Of a stretch of 64,000 bases of DNA, positions 8,408 to 16,678 are shown piece after piece. The position numbers and the translations under genes were made by a program. Origin of the DNA: Roseiarcus sp963823165 (GTDB lineage: Bacteria; Pseudomonadota; Alphaproteobacteria; Rhizobiales; Beijerinckiaceae); NCBI GenBank assembly GCA_963823165.1, contig CAWGKV010000001.1:186001-250000 (forward strand), written 5' to 3'. Each line of letters opens with the position of its first letter. Positions within the stretch are counted from its first letter, which is position 1. The notes under the pieces are model-generated. The model worked only from the letters and a program-made list of their open reading frames with translations. It searched no databases and had not been told where the DNA came from.

Positions 8408-9547
8408 TCACGCCACCCTTTGCATCGCCGCGCGGCGGCCGAGCGGCGCTTCGATCGTGCACCGCAGGCCTTCGGGGGCGAAATCAAGCTGGGCCGTGCC
8501 TTCGATCGCTTGCGCCAGCATGCGCTCGATCGCCCGCACCCCGAAGCCGCGGCGTTGCGGAGCCGTCACAGTGGGCCCGTCGCTTTCGACCCAGTGGAAG
8601 CAAAATCGCGCCTCGCCGTCGGCCTGCCGCACGACATCCCATTCGACGAGGAGCTTTCCATCGGGGGCCGATAGGGCGCCGTATTTCGCCGCGTTGGTGG
8701 CCAGCTCGTGCATCGCCATGCTCAAGCTCGTCGTCCAGTCCGGCGGCAGCGCCACGGACGGCCCGTTTATCGCGATCGGCCGGTCGCCGAGATAGGGCCC
8801 CAGTATTTCCGTGGCGAGGGCGCGCATGTCGAGGCCCTGTTCCTCGAACATCCATCTTTGCGCGCTGGCCATCGCCCGCAGGCGGCCGTCTATCGAGGAC
8901 CGAAAACTCTGGAAATCCGCGCTGTTCTGGTAGGTCGAATGGGCGAGGGCGCCGATCGCGGCGAACAGGTTCCTCATCCTGTGCTGGAGTTCGCCGATCA
9001 CCAACTCCTGCTTCTGGCGAGCCCGTCGCCGCTCCAACGCCAGTTCCGCCAGGCTCGCGCAGACGACCATCAGATGGTCGTCGAACCGGCTCACCTGGCG
9101 CGGTTCGCGGTAACAAAGCATGAAACTGCCGAGCGGGGCGCCGTTCGCCGTGCGGATCGGCTGGGACCGGCAGGACCGGATGTCGTGGTCGAGACAGAGT
9201 GTTATCCATTCCTTGGCGAATCTCGTGTCCGTCGCGAGATTCTCGCTGGTCACCACCTCTCCCCGGTAAAGGGCCTGAGCGCAGGTTCCGACATGCGGGG
9301 GGCCGAGCGGGACGCCCGCGATGGCGTCGGAAAACGCCCGGTCGACCGAACCGAAGATTGCCCTTTCGAGATTGCGTTCGGCCCGGTCGACAATGGTGAC
9401 GCCGGCTATGGAGCCGGGCTCGAGCCGCTCGACCAGCGCGATGACCGCCTCGATCGTGTCGACGAACGGCTCGTCGCGCGCGATCCTGGTGAGGATCGCG
9501 ATCTGCCCTTGGAGCAGATCCTGCCTGTGTTCAGAAGCCTTGGTCAT
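8408..9547 (-). CDS. GAF-domain sensor histidine kinase, HWE family
   Basis: Soluble sensor kinase of 379 residues. A GAF domain (about residues 10-180) contains SRSCRSQPI and FMLCYRE strands typical of HWE kinases. The transmitter follows: phospho-acceptor H in GELQHRMRNLFA, the N-box AMHELATNAAKYGALS, the HWE-type tryptophan block FCFHWVESDGP, and the G-box GFGVRAIERML. There is no membrane segment, so the signal is probably cytoplasmic. The start is the ATG at 9547; the longer frame adds an unlikely N-terminus. No response regulator is adjacent. It converges with the upstream PfkB gene. Confidence 0.88.
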   Translation of the reverse strand: MTKASEHRQDLLQGQIAILTRIARDEPFVDTIEAVIALVERLEPGSIAGVTIVDRAERNLERAIFGSVDRAFSDAIAGVPLGPPHVGTCAQALYRGEVVTSENLATDTRFAKEWITLCLDHDIRSCRSQPIRTANGAPLGSFMLCYREPRQVSRFDDHLMVVCASLAELALERRRARQKQELVIGELQHRMRNLFAAIGALAHSTYQNSADFQSFRSSIDGRLRAMASAQRWMFEEQGLDMRALATEILGPYLGDRPIAINGPSVALPPDWTTSLSMAMHELATNAAKYGALSAPDGKLLVEWDVVRQADGEARFCFHWVESDGPTVTAPQRRGFGVRAIERMLAQAIEGTAQLDFAPEGLRCTIEAPLGRRAAMQRVA

Positions 9548-9654
9548 GATGCCGCCGATATTACTCGCTTCGGGATGCGCGGCCATGTGTCTTTGTCGCC
9601 GACGCGCGGGTCCTTGCGGGGCGCGCGGGCCAACCCAAGGCGGGTGCGGAAAAC

Positions 9655-10386
9655 ATGATTGCGCTGTTTACGGACTTCGGGCTGCACGGACCGTATACGG
9701 GCCAGATGAAGACGGTGTTGTACCAGCTGGCGCCGGGCAGGCCCATCGTCGACCTGTTCGCCGACGCGCCGGCCGGCAATCCAAGGGCCTCGGCCTATCT
9801 GCTGGCGGCCTATTCCGCGTGGTTTCCCGAGCAAACCGTTTTCCTTTGCGTCGTCGATCCGGGCGTCGGCGGAGATCGGCCGGTTCTCGTTCTCGAAGCC
9901 GATGGCCGGCAATATGTCGGGCCCGGCAATGGCCTGTTCGAACTTGTCCATCGTCGCGCCGTCAACCCCCGGTTATACGAGATCGACTGGAGACCCGGGC
10001 GACTGTCGGCCACTTTTCATGGACGCGACGTCTTCGCCCCGCTTGCCGCCCTGCTCGAGCGAGGCGAGCGACCCCCCGGCCGGCGCTGTGACGGCGACGC
10101 CCGTCATCGCCGCGCAGACTGGCCGGACGACCTGCCCGAAATCGTTTATGTCGATCATTACGGCAACGCCATGACCGGACTGAGGGCGGCCATGCTGCCG
10201 GCCCATGCGCGCCTCTCGGCAGGGGAGCGGGTGTTGGAGCGTGCGCGCACCTTCGGCGATCGGCCACCGGGCGAGGCGTTCTGGTACGAGAATTCGAACG
10301 GACTCGCCGAAATCGCCGTCAATCGAGGGCGCGCCGACCGCGATCTCGGACTTTCGATCGGCATGTCCGTCGCGGTCGTCTCTTGA
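9655..10386 (+). CDS. SAM hydroxide adenosyltransferase family (DUF62) protein
   Basis: Product of 243 residues related to S-adenosyl-L-methionine hydroxide adenosyltransferases, which hydrolyse SAM to adenosine and methionine, and to the fluorinases. It starts IALFTDFGLHGPYTGQMK, carries VVDPGVGGDRPVLV and YVGPGNGLFE, and has GRDVFAPLAA and YVDHYGNAMT, all hallmark blocks of the family. The fluorinase-specific loop is not apparent, so SAM hydrolysis is the likely activity. It is divergent from the HWE kinase and followed by a PNPOx-like gene. Confidence 0.85.
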   Translation: MIALFTDFGLHGPYTGQMKTVLYQLAPGRPIVDLFADAPAGNPRASAYLLAAYSAWFPEQTVFLCVVDPGVGGDRPVLVLEADGRQYVGPGNGLFELVHRRAVNPRLYEIDWRPGRLSATFHGRDVFAPLAALLERGERPPGRRCDGDARHRRADWPDDLPEIVYVDHYGNAMTGLRAAMLPAHARLSAGERVLERARTFGDRPPGEAFWYENSNGLAEIAVNRGRADRDLGLSIGMSVAVVS

Positions 10387-10473
10387 ACAGGGCGAAGTTC
10401 GGCGCCAGTTTCATGAGCTGCAGGCGAAGTCCGGGCGCGAGATCCGGCGGCGGCCTTGGAACGGAGACTCCCT

Positions 10474-10986
10474 ATGGCGCCATCGGTCGATGAGCACGAC
10501 GCCTCCGAGATCGATCGGCTGCTCGCGGGCGCCGCGAGAACCATCGCGAATGCGCGCTATTGCTGGCTGGCGACGGCCTCCGAGGCCAAAGACCCCAGCC
10601 TTCGGCCAATGGGCCGCCTTCCCCCCGAACCCGGCGACGACGACTGGATGATCCGGTTCGTCACCGATGGCCGTTCCCGCAAGGCCTCCGACATCCGGCG
10701 CGACGGCGTCGCCACGCTCATTTTTCAGCACGACGCGGACGACGCCTTCGTCGCCTTGACGGGCAGGGCCATGCTCCGCGAAGGCGAGTCCGAGATTCGC
10801 CGGCGCTGGAAAAGCGCCTACGACCCGTTCTTTCCGAGCGCGACGGACAAGGCCAACGCGGCCTTCCTCGAGGTCGAGGCCGAGCGGATGGAGCTTTGGA
10901 TCCGCGGCGTCACGCCCGAGCCGTTCGGATTGCGAGCGACCAGGCTCGAGCGCGACACTTCGGGCCCCTGGCGGCGGACCGCATGA
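10474..10986 (+). CDS. Pyridoxamine 5'-phosphate oxidase-related FMN-binding protein
   Basis: 170-residue protein of the PNPOx-like split-barrel family (general stress protein 26 type), likely to bind FMN or F420-like cofactors. Typical blocks are ARYCWLATASE near residue 30, FVTDGRSRKASDIRRDG, TLIFQHDADDAFVALTGRA and the C-terminal EAERMELWIRG. The ATG at 10474 is chosen because GGAGA lies eight bases upstream. Its stop overlaps the ATG of the truncated Poly_export gene. Confidence 0.8.
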   Translation: MAPSVDEHDASEIDRLLAGAARTIANARYCWLATASEAKDPSLRPMGRLPPEPGDDDWMIRFVTDGRSRKASDIRRDGVATLIFQHDADDAFVALTGRAMLREGESEIRRRWKSAYDPFFPSATDKANAAFLEVEAERMELWIRGVTPEPFGLRATRLERDTSGPWRRTA

Positions 10987-11306
10987 ACGCAAAGCAACAT
11001 GAGGTTGTGGGTATGCAAGGAGCCGTGAAGCGAAGCGCGCTGCTGCGGGCGCTGTTTGCCGGCGTATTGTCTGTCGTCGCTGCCGCTCCCGCGCTGGCCG
11101 GCGGCCGGGTTCTCACGACGTCAGACGTCGTCAGCATCAGGGTCCTCGACCAGCCGGATCTCAATACGACAACCCGGGTGGAGCTCGACGGCACGATCAA
11201 CTTTCCCTATGTCGGCCGCATCAGGGCCGCGGGCCGGACCGAGGACGAGGTGGCGCGCGAAGTCGAAAGGCGGCTCGTCAAACTGAAGATTCTTGCAGCC
11301 CCGTAA
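10983..11306 (+). pseudogene. Truncated polysaccharide export protein (Poly_export/Wza-like N-terminus)
   Basis: 107 residues: a signal peptide (ending near APALAGG) followed by the beginning of a Poly_export domain (DVVSIRVLDQPDLNTTTRVE, GTINFPYVGRI, AAGRTEDEVAREVERRL). Family members continue for well over 100 more residues with SLBB domains; here the frame stops just after the first domain and no continuation is seen in any frame downstream. The ATG overlaps the previous stop codon; a second in-frame ATG at 11013 is also possible. Probably a relic. Confidence 0.65.
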
Positions 11307-11810
11307 TCACCCGTAAGCGGCGCATCGTAGGCGTTGGACCGAGTGCTCTCGCCTTCGCGGCGGCGGAGGCGTCGAGAACCCCGCGGGCCCGGCGTCATCC
11401 AACATCGCCGGTGATGATCAGTAGGGTCGGGGACTGTCGCGCCGTGTCCAAGCCGAAGTTTGACCTGTTGGCTCGCTCTTTCGTCTGCGAGTGTCACACC
11501 ATCTCGGCCGCGACCGCCAAGGCGCAACCCTTTGCCGCGATTCGCGCTGCCGACGGAACAACCGCGGGGCCCGACGCTGCTCGCCTAAACCTTCTTCGGC
11601 TCCGCTCGGTTGCCGCTGACGCCTTCCTGTGGCGATGCTCGCCGAACAAGCGCCGCAATTTCAACTCAATAGTCGAAGGCAGCCGGAATCAGATGTTGGC
11701 TCAAGGGGGGCGAAGTTAACGTATCGGCAGGGGACCTGAGCGCATCATTGCGCCGCGTGGACTCTTTCTGCCGGCGGCTCTAGACTTTGCGGCAAATGCG
11801 GGGAATTGGA
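11307..11810. other. Intergenic region, no gene recognised
   Basis: About 500 bases between the truncated export gene and the L,D-transpeptidase. A 102-codon plus frame at 11411-11719 has no ribosome site, an odd composition and no known domain; it is judged spurious. The region probably replaced the rest of the export gene. Confidence 0.5.
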
Positions 11811-13220
11811 ATGAATTGGACACTCCGGCGCCTGACCGCGCTGGGCCTCATGGTCGGGACGGCGGCGCTGCTCGCTGGTTGCGACGATTCCTATCTCGAC
11901 ACAGGCCCAGGCCGCTCCGAGCATCCGATTTCGACCGCCACGCTGGCGCAGATGGACAAGATCGACACGACGCCGTCCGCGCCGGTGCTGTTTCGCGCCT
12001 ACAAGAAGGAGGCCGAGCTCGAAATCTGGAAAATGAAATCGGATGGGCGCTATGCGCTCCTGAAAACCTATCCGATTTGCCGCTGGTCCGGCCAACTCGG
12101 CCCGAAGAAGGTCGAGGGCGACATGCAGGTGCCCGAGGGTTTCTACACGATCGCGCCGGGCCAGATGAACCCGAACTCGCACTACTATCTGGCCTTCAAC
12201 GTCGGCTATCCGAACGCCTATGACCGCGCCTACGGCCGCACCGGCGGGTCCGTCATGGTGCACGGAGTCTGTTCGTCCGCCGGCTGCTTCTCGATGACCG
12301 ACGAGCAAGTCGCTGACATCTACGCCATCGCCCGCGATGCGTTCCGCGGCGGCCAGCGCGAGATCCAGCTGCAGTCCTATCCGTTCCACATGACGCCCGA
12401 GAACATGGCCAAATACCGGCTCGATCCCAACATCGAATTCTGGAAAGAGCTGAAGAACGGCTCCGATCATTTCGAGGTCGCCAAGACCGAGCCGCAGGTC
12501 CTCGTGTGCGGCAAGCATTACGTGTTCGGCGCGACCGCGAAAGGCGAGATTTCGGCAACCGCCCCTTGTCCCGCTCTTCACCGCGATGACGAAGTCGAGG
12601 CGTTGGTCGCCGAAAAGGAGGCCAAGGACCACGTCAAGGCGACGGAACTCGCCGCTTCCGGCGTCAAGGCGATCAGGACGGTGTATGCCGATGGCGGTCA
12701 GAATCCGGTGTTCGCCGGATATAAGGACACGAGCGACCCGGAGGCGCTGGCGGTCGGGCCGCAGGAGATCGTGCTGAACGACGCGGCGAAGCCTGCGCCG
12801 GCGGTGGTGAAGATCGCGGCCGCCGACGCCGCCAAGCAGCGCGCGGCGGCGGCAGTCGCCCAAGCGCCCGCGGCAGCGTCGTCTTCGCCGGAAGAGCCCA
12901 AGCCTCAGGCTGTCGCGCTCGCCTCGACGGCTTCGGCCGAACAGCCAGGCGTCTGGGGCGCGAGCACGCAGAACGTGAGAAAATGGCTGCGCCTAGGTGG
13001 CGAGGATCAGGCCTCGCAACCTGCGGTTATCGCTTATGTCCCCGACCAGCCGATTCCGACCGACGTTCCGTTGCCGCCCCGTCGCGACGCCCTTGTGGCG
13101 CAGGGCGAGAAGTCCGTGCATGAGGCGCTGAAGACGCCGCTGCCGCCTGCGAAGCCGGGCGAAACCTCGCCGGCTCTCGCCCCGGCCGCGGCGGACGGCG
13201 CCCCCGCGGCCGCGCAGTAA
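11811..13220 (+). CDS. Lipoprotein L,D-transpeptidase family (YafK-like YkuD domain)
   Basis: Envelope protein of 469 residues, likely acting on peptidoglycan. The N-terminus has a lipobox (LLAGC at about residues 20-24), so the mature form should be a lipoprotein. The YkuD-type catalytic site HGVCSSAGCFSM carries the catalytic Cys and conserved His. The region after about residue 290 is Ala/Pro-rich and low in complexity, probably an extended linker that crosses or contacts the wall. The ATG at 11811 is preferred over one five codons upstream because it yields a normal lipoprotein signal. It converges with the YcxB-like gene. Confidence 0.85.
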   Translation: MNWTLRRLTALGLMVGTAALLAGCDDSYLDTGPGRSEHPISTATLAQMDKIDTTPSAPVLFRAYKKEAELEIWKMKSDGRYALLKTYPICRWSGQLGPKKVEGDMQVPEGFYTIAPGQMNPNSHYYLAFNVGYPNAYDRAYGRTGGSVMVHGVCSSAGCFSMTDEQVADIYAIARDAFRGGQREIQLQSYPFHMTPENMAKYRLDPNIEFWKELKNGSDHFEVAKTEPQVLVCGKHYVFGATAKGEISATAPCPALHRDDEVEALVAEKEAKDHVKATELAASGVKAIRTVYADGGQNPVFAGYKDTSDPEALAVGPQEIVLNDAAKPAPAVVKIAAADAAKQRAAAAVAQAPAAASSSPEEPKPQAVALASTASAEQPGVWGASTQNVRKWLRLGGEDQASQPAVIAYVPDQPIPTDVPLPPRRDALVAQGEKSVHEALKTPLPPAKPGETSPALAPAAADGAPAAAQ

Positions 13221-13240
13221 ACATCGGCCACGGAGGCGCT

Positions 13241-13828
13241 TCATTCGATCGGCGGGTGGCGGGCAGATGCGTTTTCCGCCACCCGTTTCTTCATATAAGC
13301 CACGAGCCGCTCTGCTTCGCCGACGCCCAGCTCGCGGGCGGGCAATACGATCGGCGCGCCGGAGCGGGGCCACAGATGAATGAGGCCGAAGGCGTCCTCG
13401 GCTTCCTCGCAGTCGACGTAGTCGAGCCGCCTCGATCCTCTGCCGCCATTGAGCGTCACGCCGCCCCGATCGATCCACGCTGTCGACGCCCCGTCGGTCT
13501 CGAGGCCGGCGAGCATCGCCGCGCGGGCGCGGTTGCGCGTCACGGCGAGCAGCCGGAGGGTGACAAGCCGCTGGATCATGTAAGCCACGGCGGCGAGGAG
13601 GATGATCTCCTCGCCGAAGCGTCGGCTGATGAGCTCGGTCAGCGCCAGGATCGAGGCAAACAGCAGTACGAGCACAAAGGCGGTGAGCGGAGCGAGTTGA
13701 TTCGCAATCAGGCGGCCGCGGAGCGCCGAGCGCAAGCCGAAGCGCGCCGCTGCGGCCTCTCGCTCCGCCGGAGAAAGCGTGAAATGGTAGGGACCAAACG
13801 TTTCGGCGGCGTCGCCGATCGAGGTCAT
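13241..13828 (-). CDS. YcxB-like two-TM membrane protein
   Basis: 195-residue inner-membrane protein of unknown role. Two adjacent membrane segments (about 43-65 and 72-90) are followed by a cytoplasmic domain with the LDYVDCEEAEDAFGLIHLW block seen in YcxB-like proteins. The stop is at 13241 and the start overlaps the bolA stop by four bases, so it is probably translated together with bolA. Confidence 0.65.
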   Translation of the reverse strand: MTSIGDAAETFGPYHFTLSPAEREAAAARFGLRSALRGRLIANQLAPLTAFVLVLLFASILALTELISRRFGEEIILLAAVAYMIQRLVTLRLLAVTRNRARAAMLAGLETDGASTAWIDRGGVTLNGGRGSRRLDYVDCEEAEDAFGLIHLWPRSGAPIVLPARELGVGEAERLVAYMKKRVAENASARHPPIE

Positions 13829-14088
13829 GTCTCTCCAGGCGCTTTCGCGTCGAGGGCGAGCGCGTGCAAACTATCGGCGAATTCTGCCGGCAGCAGGCCG
13901 TATACGAGGCGATGCCGCTCGACCCGGCCGAGTCCGGCGAATTTTGTCGAAACGATCCGCACCCGATAATGCGTCCCTCCGCCAGGGCGCGCGCCCGCGT
14001 GCCCTGCGTGCCGGTCCAATTCGTCGATGACGTCGAGGAAGGACGGATCCAGAGCTTCCGTCAAACGCGTGACAATTCTTTCCCGCAT
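13825..14088 (-). CDS. bolA: BolA family protein
   Basis: Small (87-residue) BolA-type protein, a partner of monothiol glutaredoxins in iron-sulfur and iron homeostasis. It shows the family core: an N-terminal helix RIVTRLTEAL, the GGGTHYRVRIVSTKFAGL strand-loop and the VERHRLVYGLL helix with the invariant histidine. The start is the ATG at 14088; a longer frame exists. It is divergent from the J-domain gene, an order common in Rhizobiales. Confidence 0.88.
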   Translation of the reverse strand: MRERIVTRLTEALDPSFLDVIDELDRHAGHAGARPGGGTHYRVRIVSTKFAGLGRVERHRLVYGLLPAEFADSLHALALDAKAPGET

Positions 14089-14237
14089 GCTCACGAACAG
14101 CACTCCCGTTTAGCGTATATCGACACTAGATAGCGTATCAGGGATTCTCGGTTGAATGCGTTTTTCACGGACCGCTCGAGGTTCGTCGCCGGAGCGGGGT
14201 CTTGTCTGGCGGCGGCGGCGCCCATAAAGGTCAGAGC

Positions 14238-14828
14238 ATGGATCTGAATTCTCGCCTGTTTGATCGCATCCGGGTGAAACCGGCTGAGCGCACGCCCGAC
14301 AAGGCGGCGGTCAAGACGCCTTGCAGCCATCCCGGCTGTCAGGCGGAAGGCGCGTTCCGGGCGCCCAAGGGACGGGAGCGGGAAGGCGAATACTTGTTCT
14401 TCTGCAAGGACCACGTGCGCGAATACAACGCGTCCTATGACTATTTCCGCGGCATGGACGACGAGTCGATGGCCAAGTTCCGCCAGGCCGACGCAATCGG
14501 CCACCGCCCCACTTGGAAAATTGGCGCGCGGGCGGCGGCAAGCCACGTTGACGAATCGGTATTCGCCGAGGCGCGCTCGTCGCGCCGCCGCGGCGTGCGC
14601 GGGAAGGAGCAGCCCGAGGCGCCGCCGCGCTACAACGCGCTCGCGCTCAAGGCGCTGATGACGCTCGATCTCGACGGCCAGGCGACCCCGGCGAAGATCA
14701 AGGCTCGGTACAAGGATCTGGTCAAGCGCCACCATCCGGATGCGAACGGCGGAGACCGATCGTCGGAGGACAAATTGCGCGAGATCATTCAGGCCTATAA
14801 CTACTTGCGCGCCAACAAGCTGGTCTGA
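14238..14828 (+). CDS. J-domain (DnaJ-like) protein
   Basis: 196 residues with the J-domain at the C-terminus instead of the N-terminus. The N-terminal half has two cysteines and a histidine (CSHPGCQAEG) and a further FFCKDH that may form a metal site. The J-domain lies at about 140-196, with KDLVKRHHPDANGGD supplying the HPD tripeptide that stimulates DnaK. The ATG at 14238 is chosen over an upstream ATG because the extra residues are low-complexity glycine. Located directly before cobS, as in many alphaproteobacteria. Confidence 0.87.
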   Translation: MDLNSRLFDRIRVKPAERTPDKAAVKTPCSHPGCQAEGAFRAPKGREREGEYLFFCKDHVREYNASYDYFRGMDDESMAKFRQADAIGHRPTWKIGARAAASHVDESVFAEARSSRRRGVRGKEQPEAPPRYNALALKALMTLDLDGQATPAKIKARYKDLVKRHHPDANGGDRSSEDKLREIIQAYNYLRANKLV

Positions 14829-14937
14829 AAGCAACCCTTCGGGTCCGTTGCGGGTTAACCGTCTGGTTTTGCCCCCGACGGGTTTCGAGTATGAGAGAGG
14901 CGCTCTTCGTCCCCAGGGACGAGAGCGTGGAGGACTG

Positions 14938-15942
14938 ATGAATTCAAGAGAAACGCCGACGTCGGCCGAACCAGCGCCCGGTCTCCCGGATACGCGCATT
15001 TCCGTGCGCAAGACGTTCGGCGTCGATTCGGACATGGAGGCCCCCGCCTATACGGTCGCCGAAGAGCACGTGCCGGATCTCGACCCGGACTACATTTTCG
15101 ACCGAGAGACGACGCTCGCGATCATCGCCGGATTCGCCTTCAACCGTCGCGTCATGATCACAGGCTACCACGGCACCGGCAAGTCAACTCACATCGAGCA
15201 GGTGGCTGCGCGACTGAACTGGCCCTGCGTGCGCATCAACCTCGACAGCCACGTGTCGCGCATCGACCTCGTGGGCAAGGACGCGATCGTGCTCCAGGAC
15301 GGCAAGCAGGTGACGGAGTTCCGCGACGGCATGCTGCCCTGGGCGCTGCAGAACAACATCGCGCTGTGCTTCGACGAGTACGACGCGGGGCGTCCGGACG
15401 TGATGTTCGTGATCCAGCGCGTGCTCGAGGTGTCGGGCCGCCTGACGCTCCTGGATCAGCGGCGCGTCATCCGGCCGCATCCCGCGTTCCGGCTGTTCGC
15501 GACGGCCAACACGGTCGGGCTCGGTGATACCTCCGGCCTCTACCACGGCACGCAGCAGATCAATCAGGGCCAGATGGACCGCTGGTCGATCGTGGCGACG
15601 CTCAATTATCTGCCGCACGACAAGGAAGTCGACATCGTGCTGGCGAAGTCTCCCGCCCATCGCGTCCGCAAGGACGGGCGCGACATCGTCAATAAGATGG
15701 TGCGCGTGGCGGACCTCACCCGCAACGCCTTCATCAACGGCGACCTGTCGACCGTGATGAGCCCGCGCACGGTCATCACCTGGGCCGAAAACGCGGAGAT
15801 CTTCAAGGACATCGGCTTCGCCTTCCGCCTCACCTTCCTCAACAAGTGCGACGAGCTCGAACGCTCCCTGGTGGCCGAATTCTACCAGCGCTGCTTCGGC
15901 CAGGAGCTGCCGGAGAGCGCACTCAATGTCGCTTTGAGTTGA
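14938..15942 (+). CDS. cobS: Aerobic cobaltochelatase subunit CobS
   Basis: AAA+ ATPase of 334 residues that works with CobT and CobN to insert cobalt into hydrogenobyrinate a,c-diamide in aerobic B12 synthesis. The Walker A GYHGTGKST, Walker B CFDEYD and sensor-1 LFATANT motifs are intact, as are the typical N-terminus (ISVRKTFGVDSDMEAP) and the GLYHGTQQINQGQMDRW block. The ATG at 14938 has GGAGG seven bases upstream. CobT, usually close by, is not found in the window; a DUF29 gene and a terminator follow. Confidence 0.95.
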   Translation: MNSRETPTSAEPAPGLPDTRISVRKTFGVDSDMEAPAYTVAEEHVPDLDPDYIFDRETTLAIIAGFAFNRRVMITGYHGTGKSTHIEQVAARLNWPCVRINLDSHVSRIDLVGKDAIVLQDGKQVTEFRDGMLPWALQNNIALCFDEYDAGRPDVMFVIQRVLEVSGRLTLLDQRRVIRPHPAFRLFATANTVGLGDTSGLYHGTQQINQGQMDRWSIVATLNYLPHDKEVDIVLAKSPAHRVRKDGRDIVNKMVRVADLTRNAFINGDLSTVMSPRTVITWAENAEIFKDIGFAFRLTFLNKCDELERSLVAEFYQRCFGQELPESALNVALS

Positions 15943-15963
15943 GGTCTGTTCGGGAAGAAGTCG

Positions 15964-16440
15964 ATGGGCCGGAATGCCGCTCGGAAAGAGATGGGAATGC
16001 CGCGCGCCAAAGAAGCCGATCTTTATTCCTGGGCTGTACGCCAGGCCGGACTCTTACGCGCCGGCAAGCTCTCCGAAATCGATCCCGCTGCAATCGCCGA
16101 GGAGATCGATGACGTGGGCGAGGAGCAATATCATCGGCTCGAGAGCGCCCTGCGGGCGCTGATGCTGCATTTACTCAAGTGGGACCATCAGCCAGACAAG
16201 CGCAGCCGGTCGTGGACGATTACGATCCGCGAACAGCGGCGTCGCGTCGGCCGTCAACTGCGCAAGAACCCAGGGCTGGAACCGCGTCTCGACGAGGCAT
16301 TGCTTGACGCCTATGAGGACGCCCGGGACGAAGCCGCGAGCGAAACAGGACTGCCGACGCGGACATTTCCTGAGGCTCGCCCGTTCGAATTCGCCGAGAT
16401 CATGGAGCGGCCGACCGTTTGGCCGGGCGACGAGGCATAG
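15964..16440 (+). CDS. DUF29 domain-containing protein
   Basis: 158-residue protein of the DUF29 family, common in cyanobacteria and Rhizobiales and of unknown function. Typical blocks: EADLYSWAVRQAGLLRAG, AAIAEEIDDVGEEQYHRLES, LMLHLLKWDHQP and RRVGRQLRKNPGLEPRL. The start could also be the in-frame ATG at 15991. It lies 21 bases after cobS, followed by an intrinsic terminator. Confidence 0.85.
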   Translation: MGRNAARKEMGMPRAKEADLYSWAVRQAGLLRAGKLSEIDPAAIAEEIDDVGEEQYHRLESALRALMLHLLKWDHQPDKRSRSWTITIREQRRRVGRQLRKNPGLEPRLDEALLDAYEDARDEAASETGLPTRTFPEARPFEFAEIMERPTVWPGDEA

Positions 16441-16464
16441 CAGCCTGGAATGATGGCCAGGACT

Positions 16465-16499
16465 AGCCTGGACAAGCCGTCCATGAGGCTCCTTTTTTG
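16465..16499 (+). terminator. Intrinsic terminator after the DUF29 gene
   Basis: Arms AGCCTGGAC and GTCCATGAGGCT form a stem with a small internal loop, followed by CC and a six-T run at 16493-16498. It lies 25 bases after the stop and would end the cobS-DUF29 transcript. Confidence 0.65.
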
Positions 16500-16678
16500 T
16501 GCGGAAATTGCCCCGGTCGCCAGTTGCGGAAAACCGCAGCAAGCGTTTGAAACTCGTCGTCGACAAGCGGAGCGTATAACGGCGACGGGCCGGTCGCTAT
16601 CGCCTCGTCTCCCCCAGGCGGCGCAAAGGGACAACAACGATTCGACCAAGCCGCCGTTCGCCCTGGGAGCTTTTTTCG

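Noticed and set aside
11411..11719. 102-codon plus frame
   Set aside because: No ribosome site, no known domain and composition unlike the neighbours.
14829..14937. A possible cobalamin riboswitch in front of cobS
   Set aside because: The leader is only about 110 bases and lacks a recognisable B12-box pattern.
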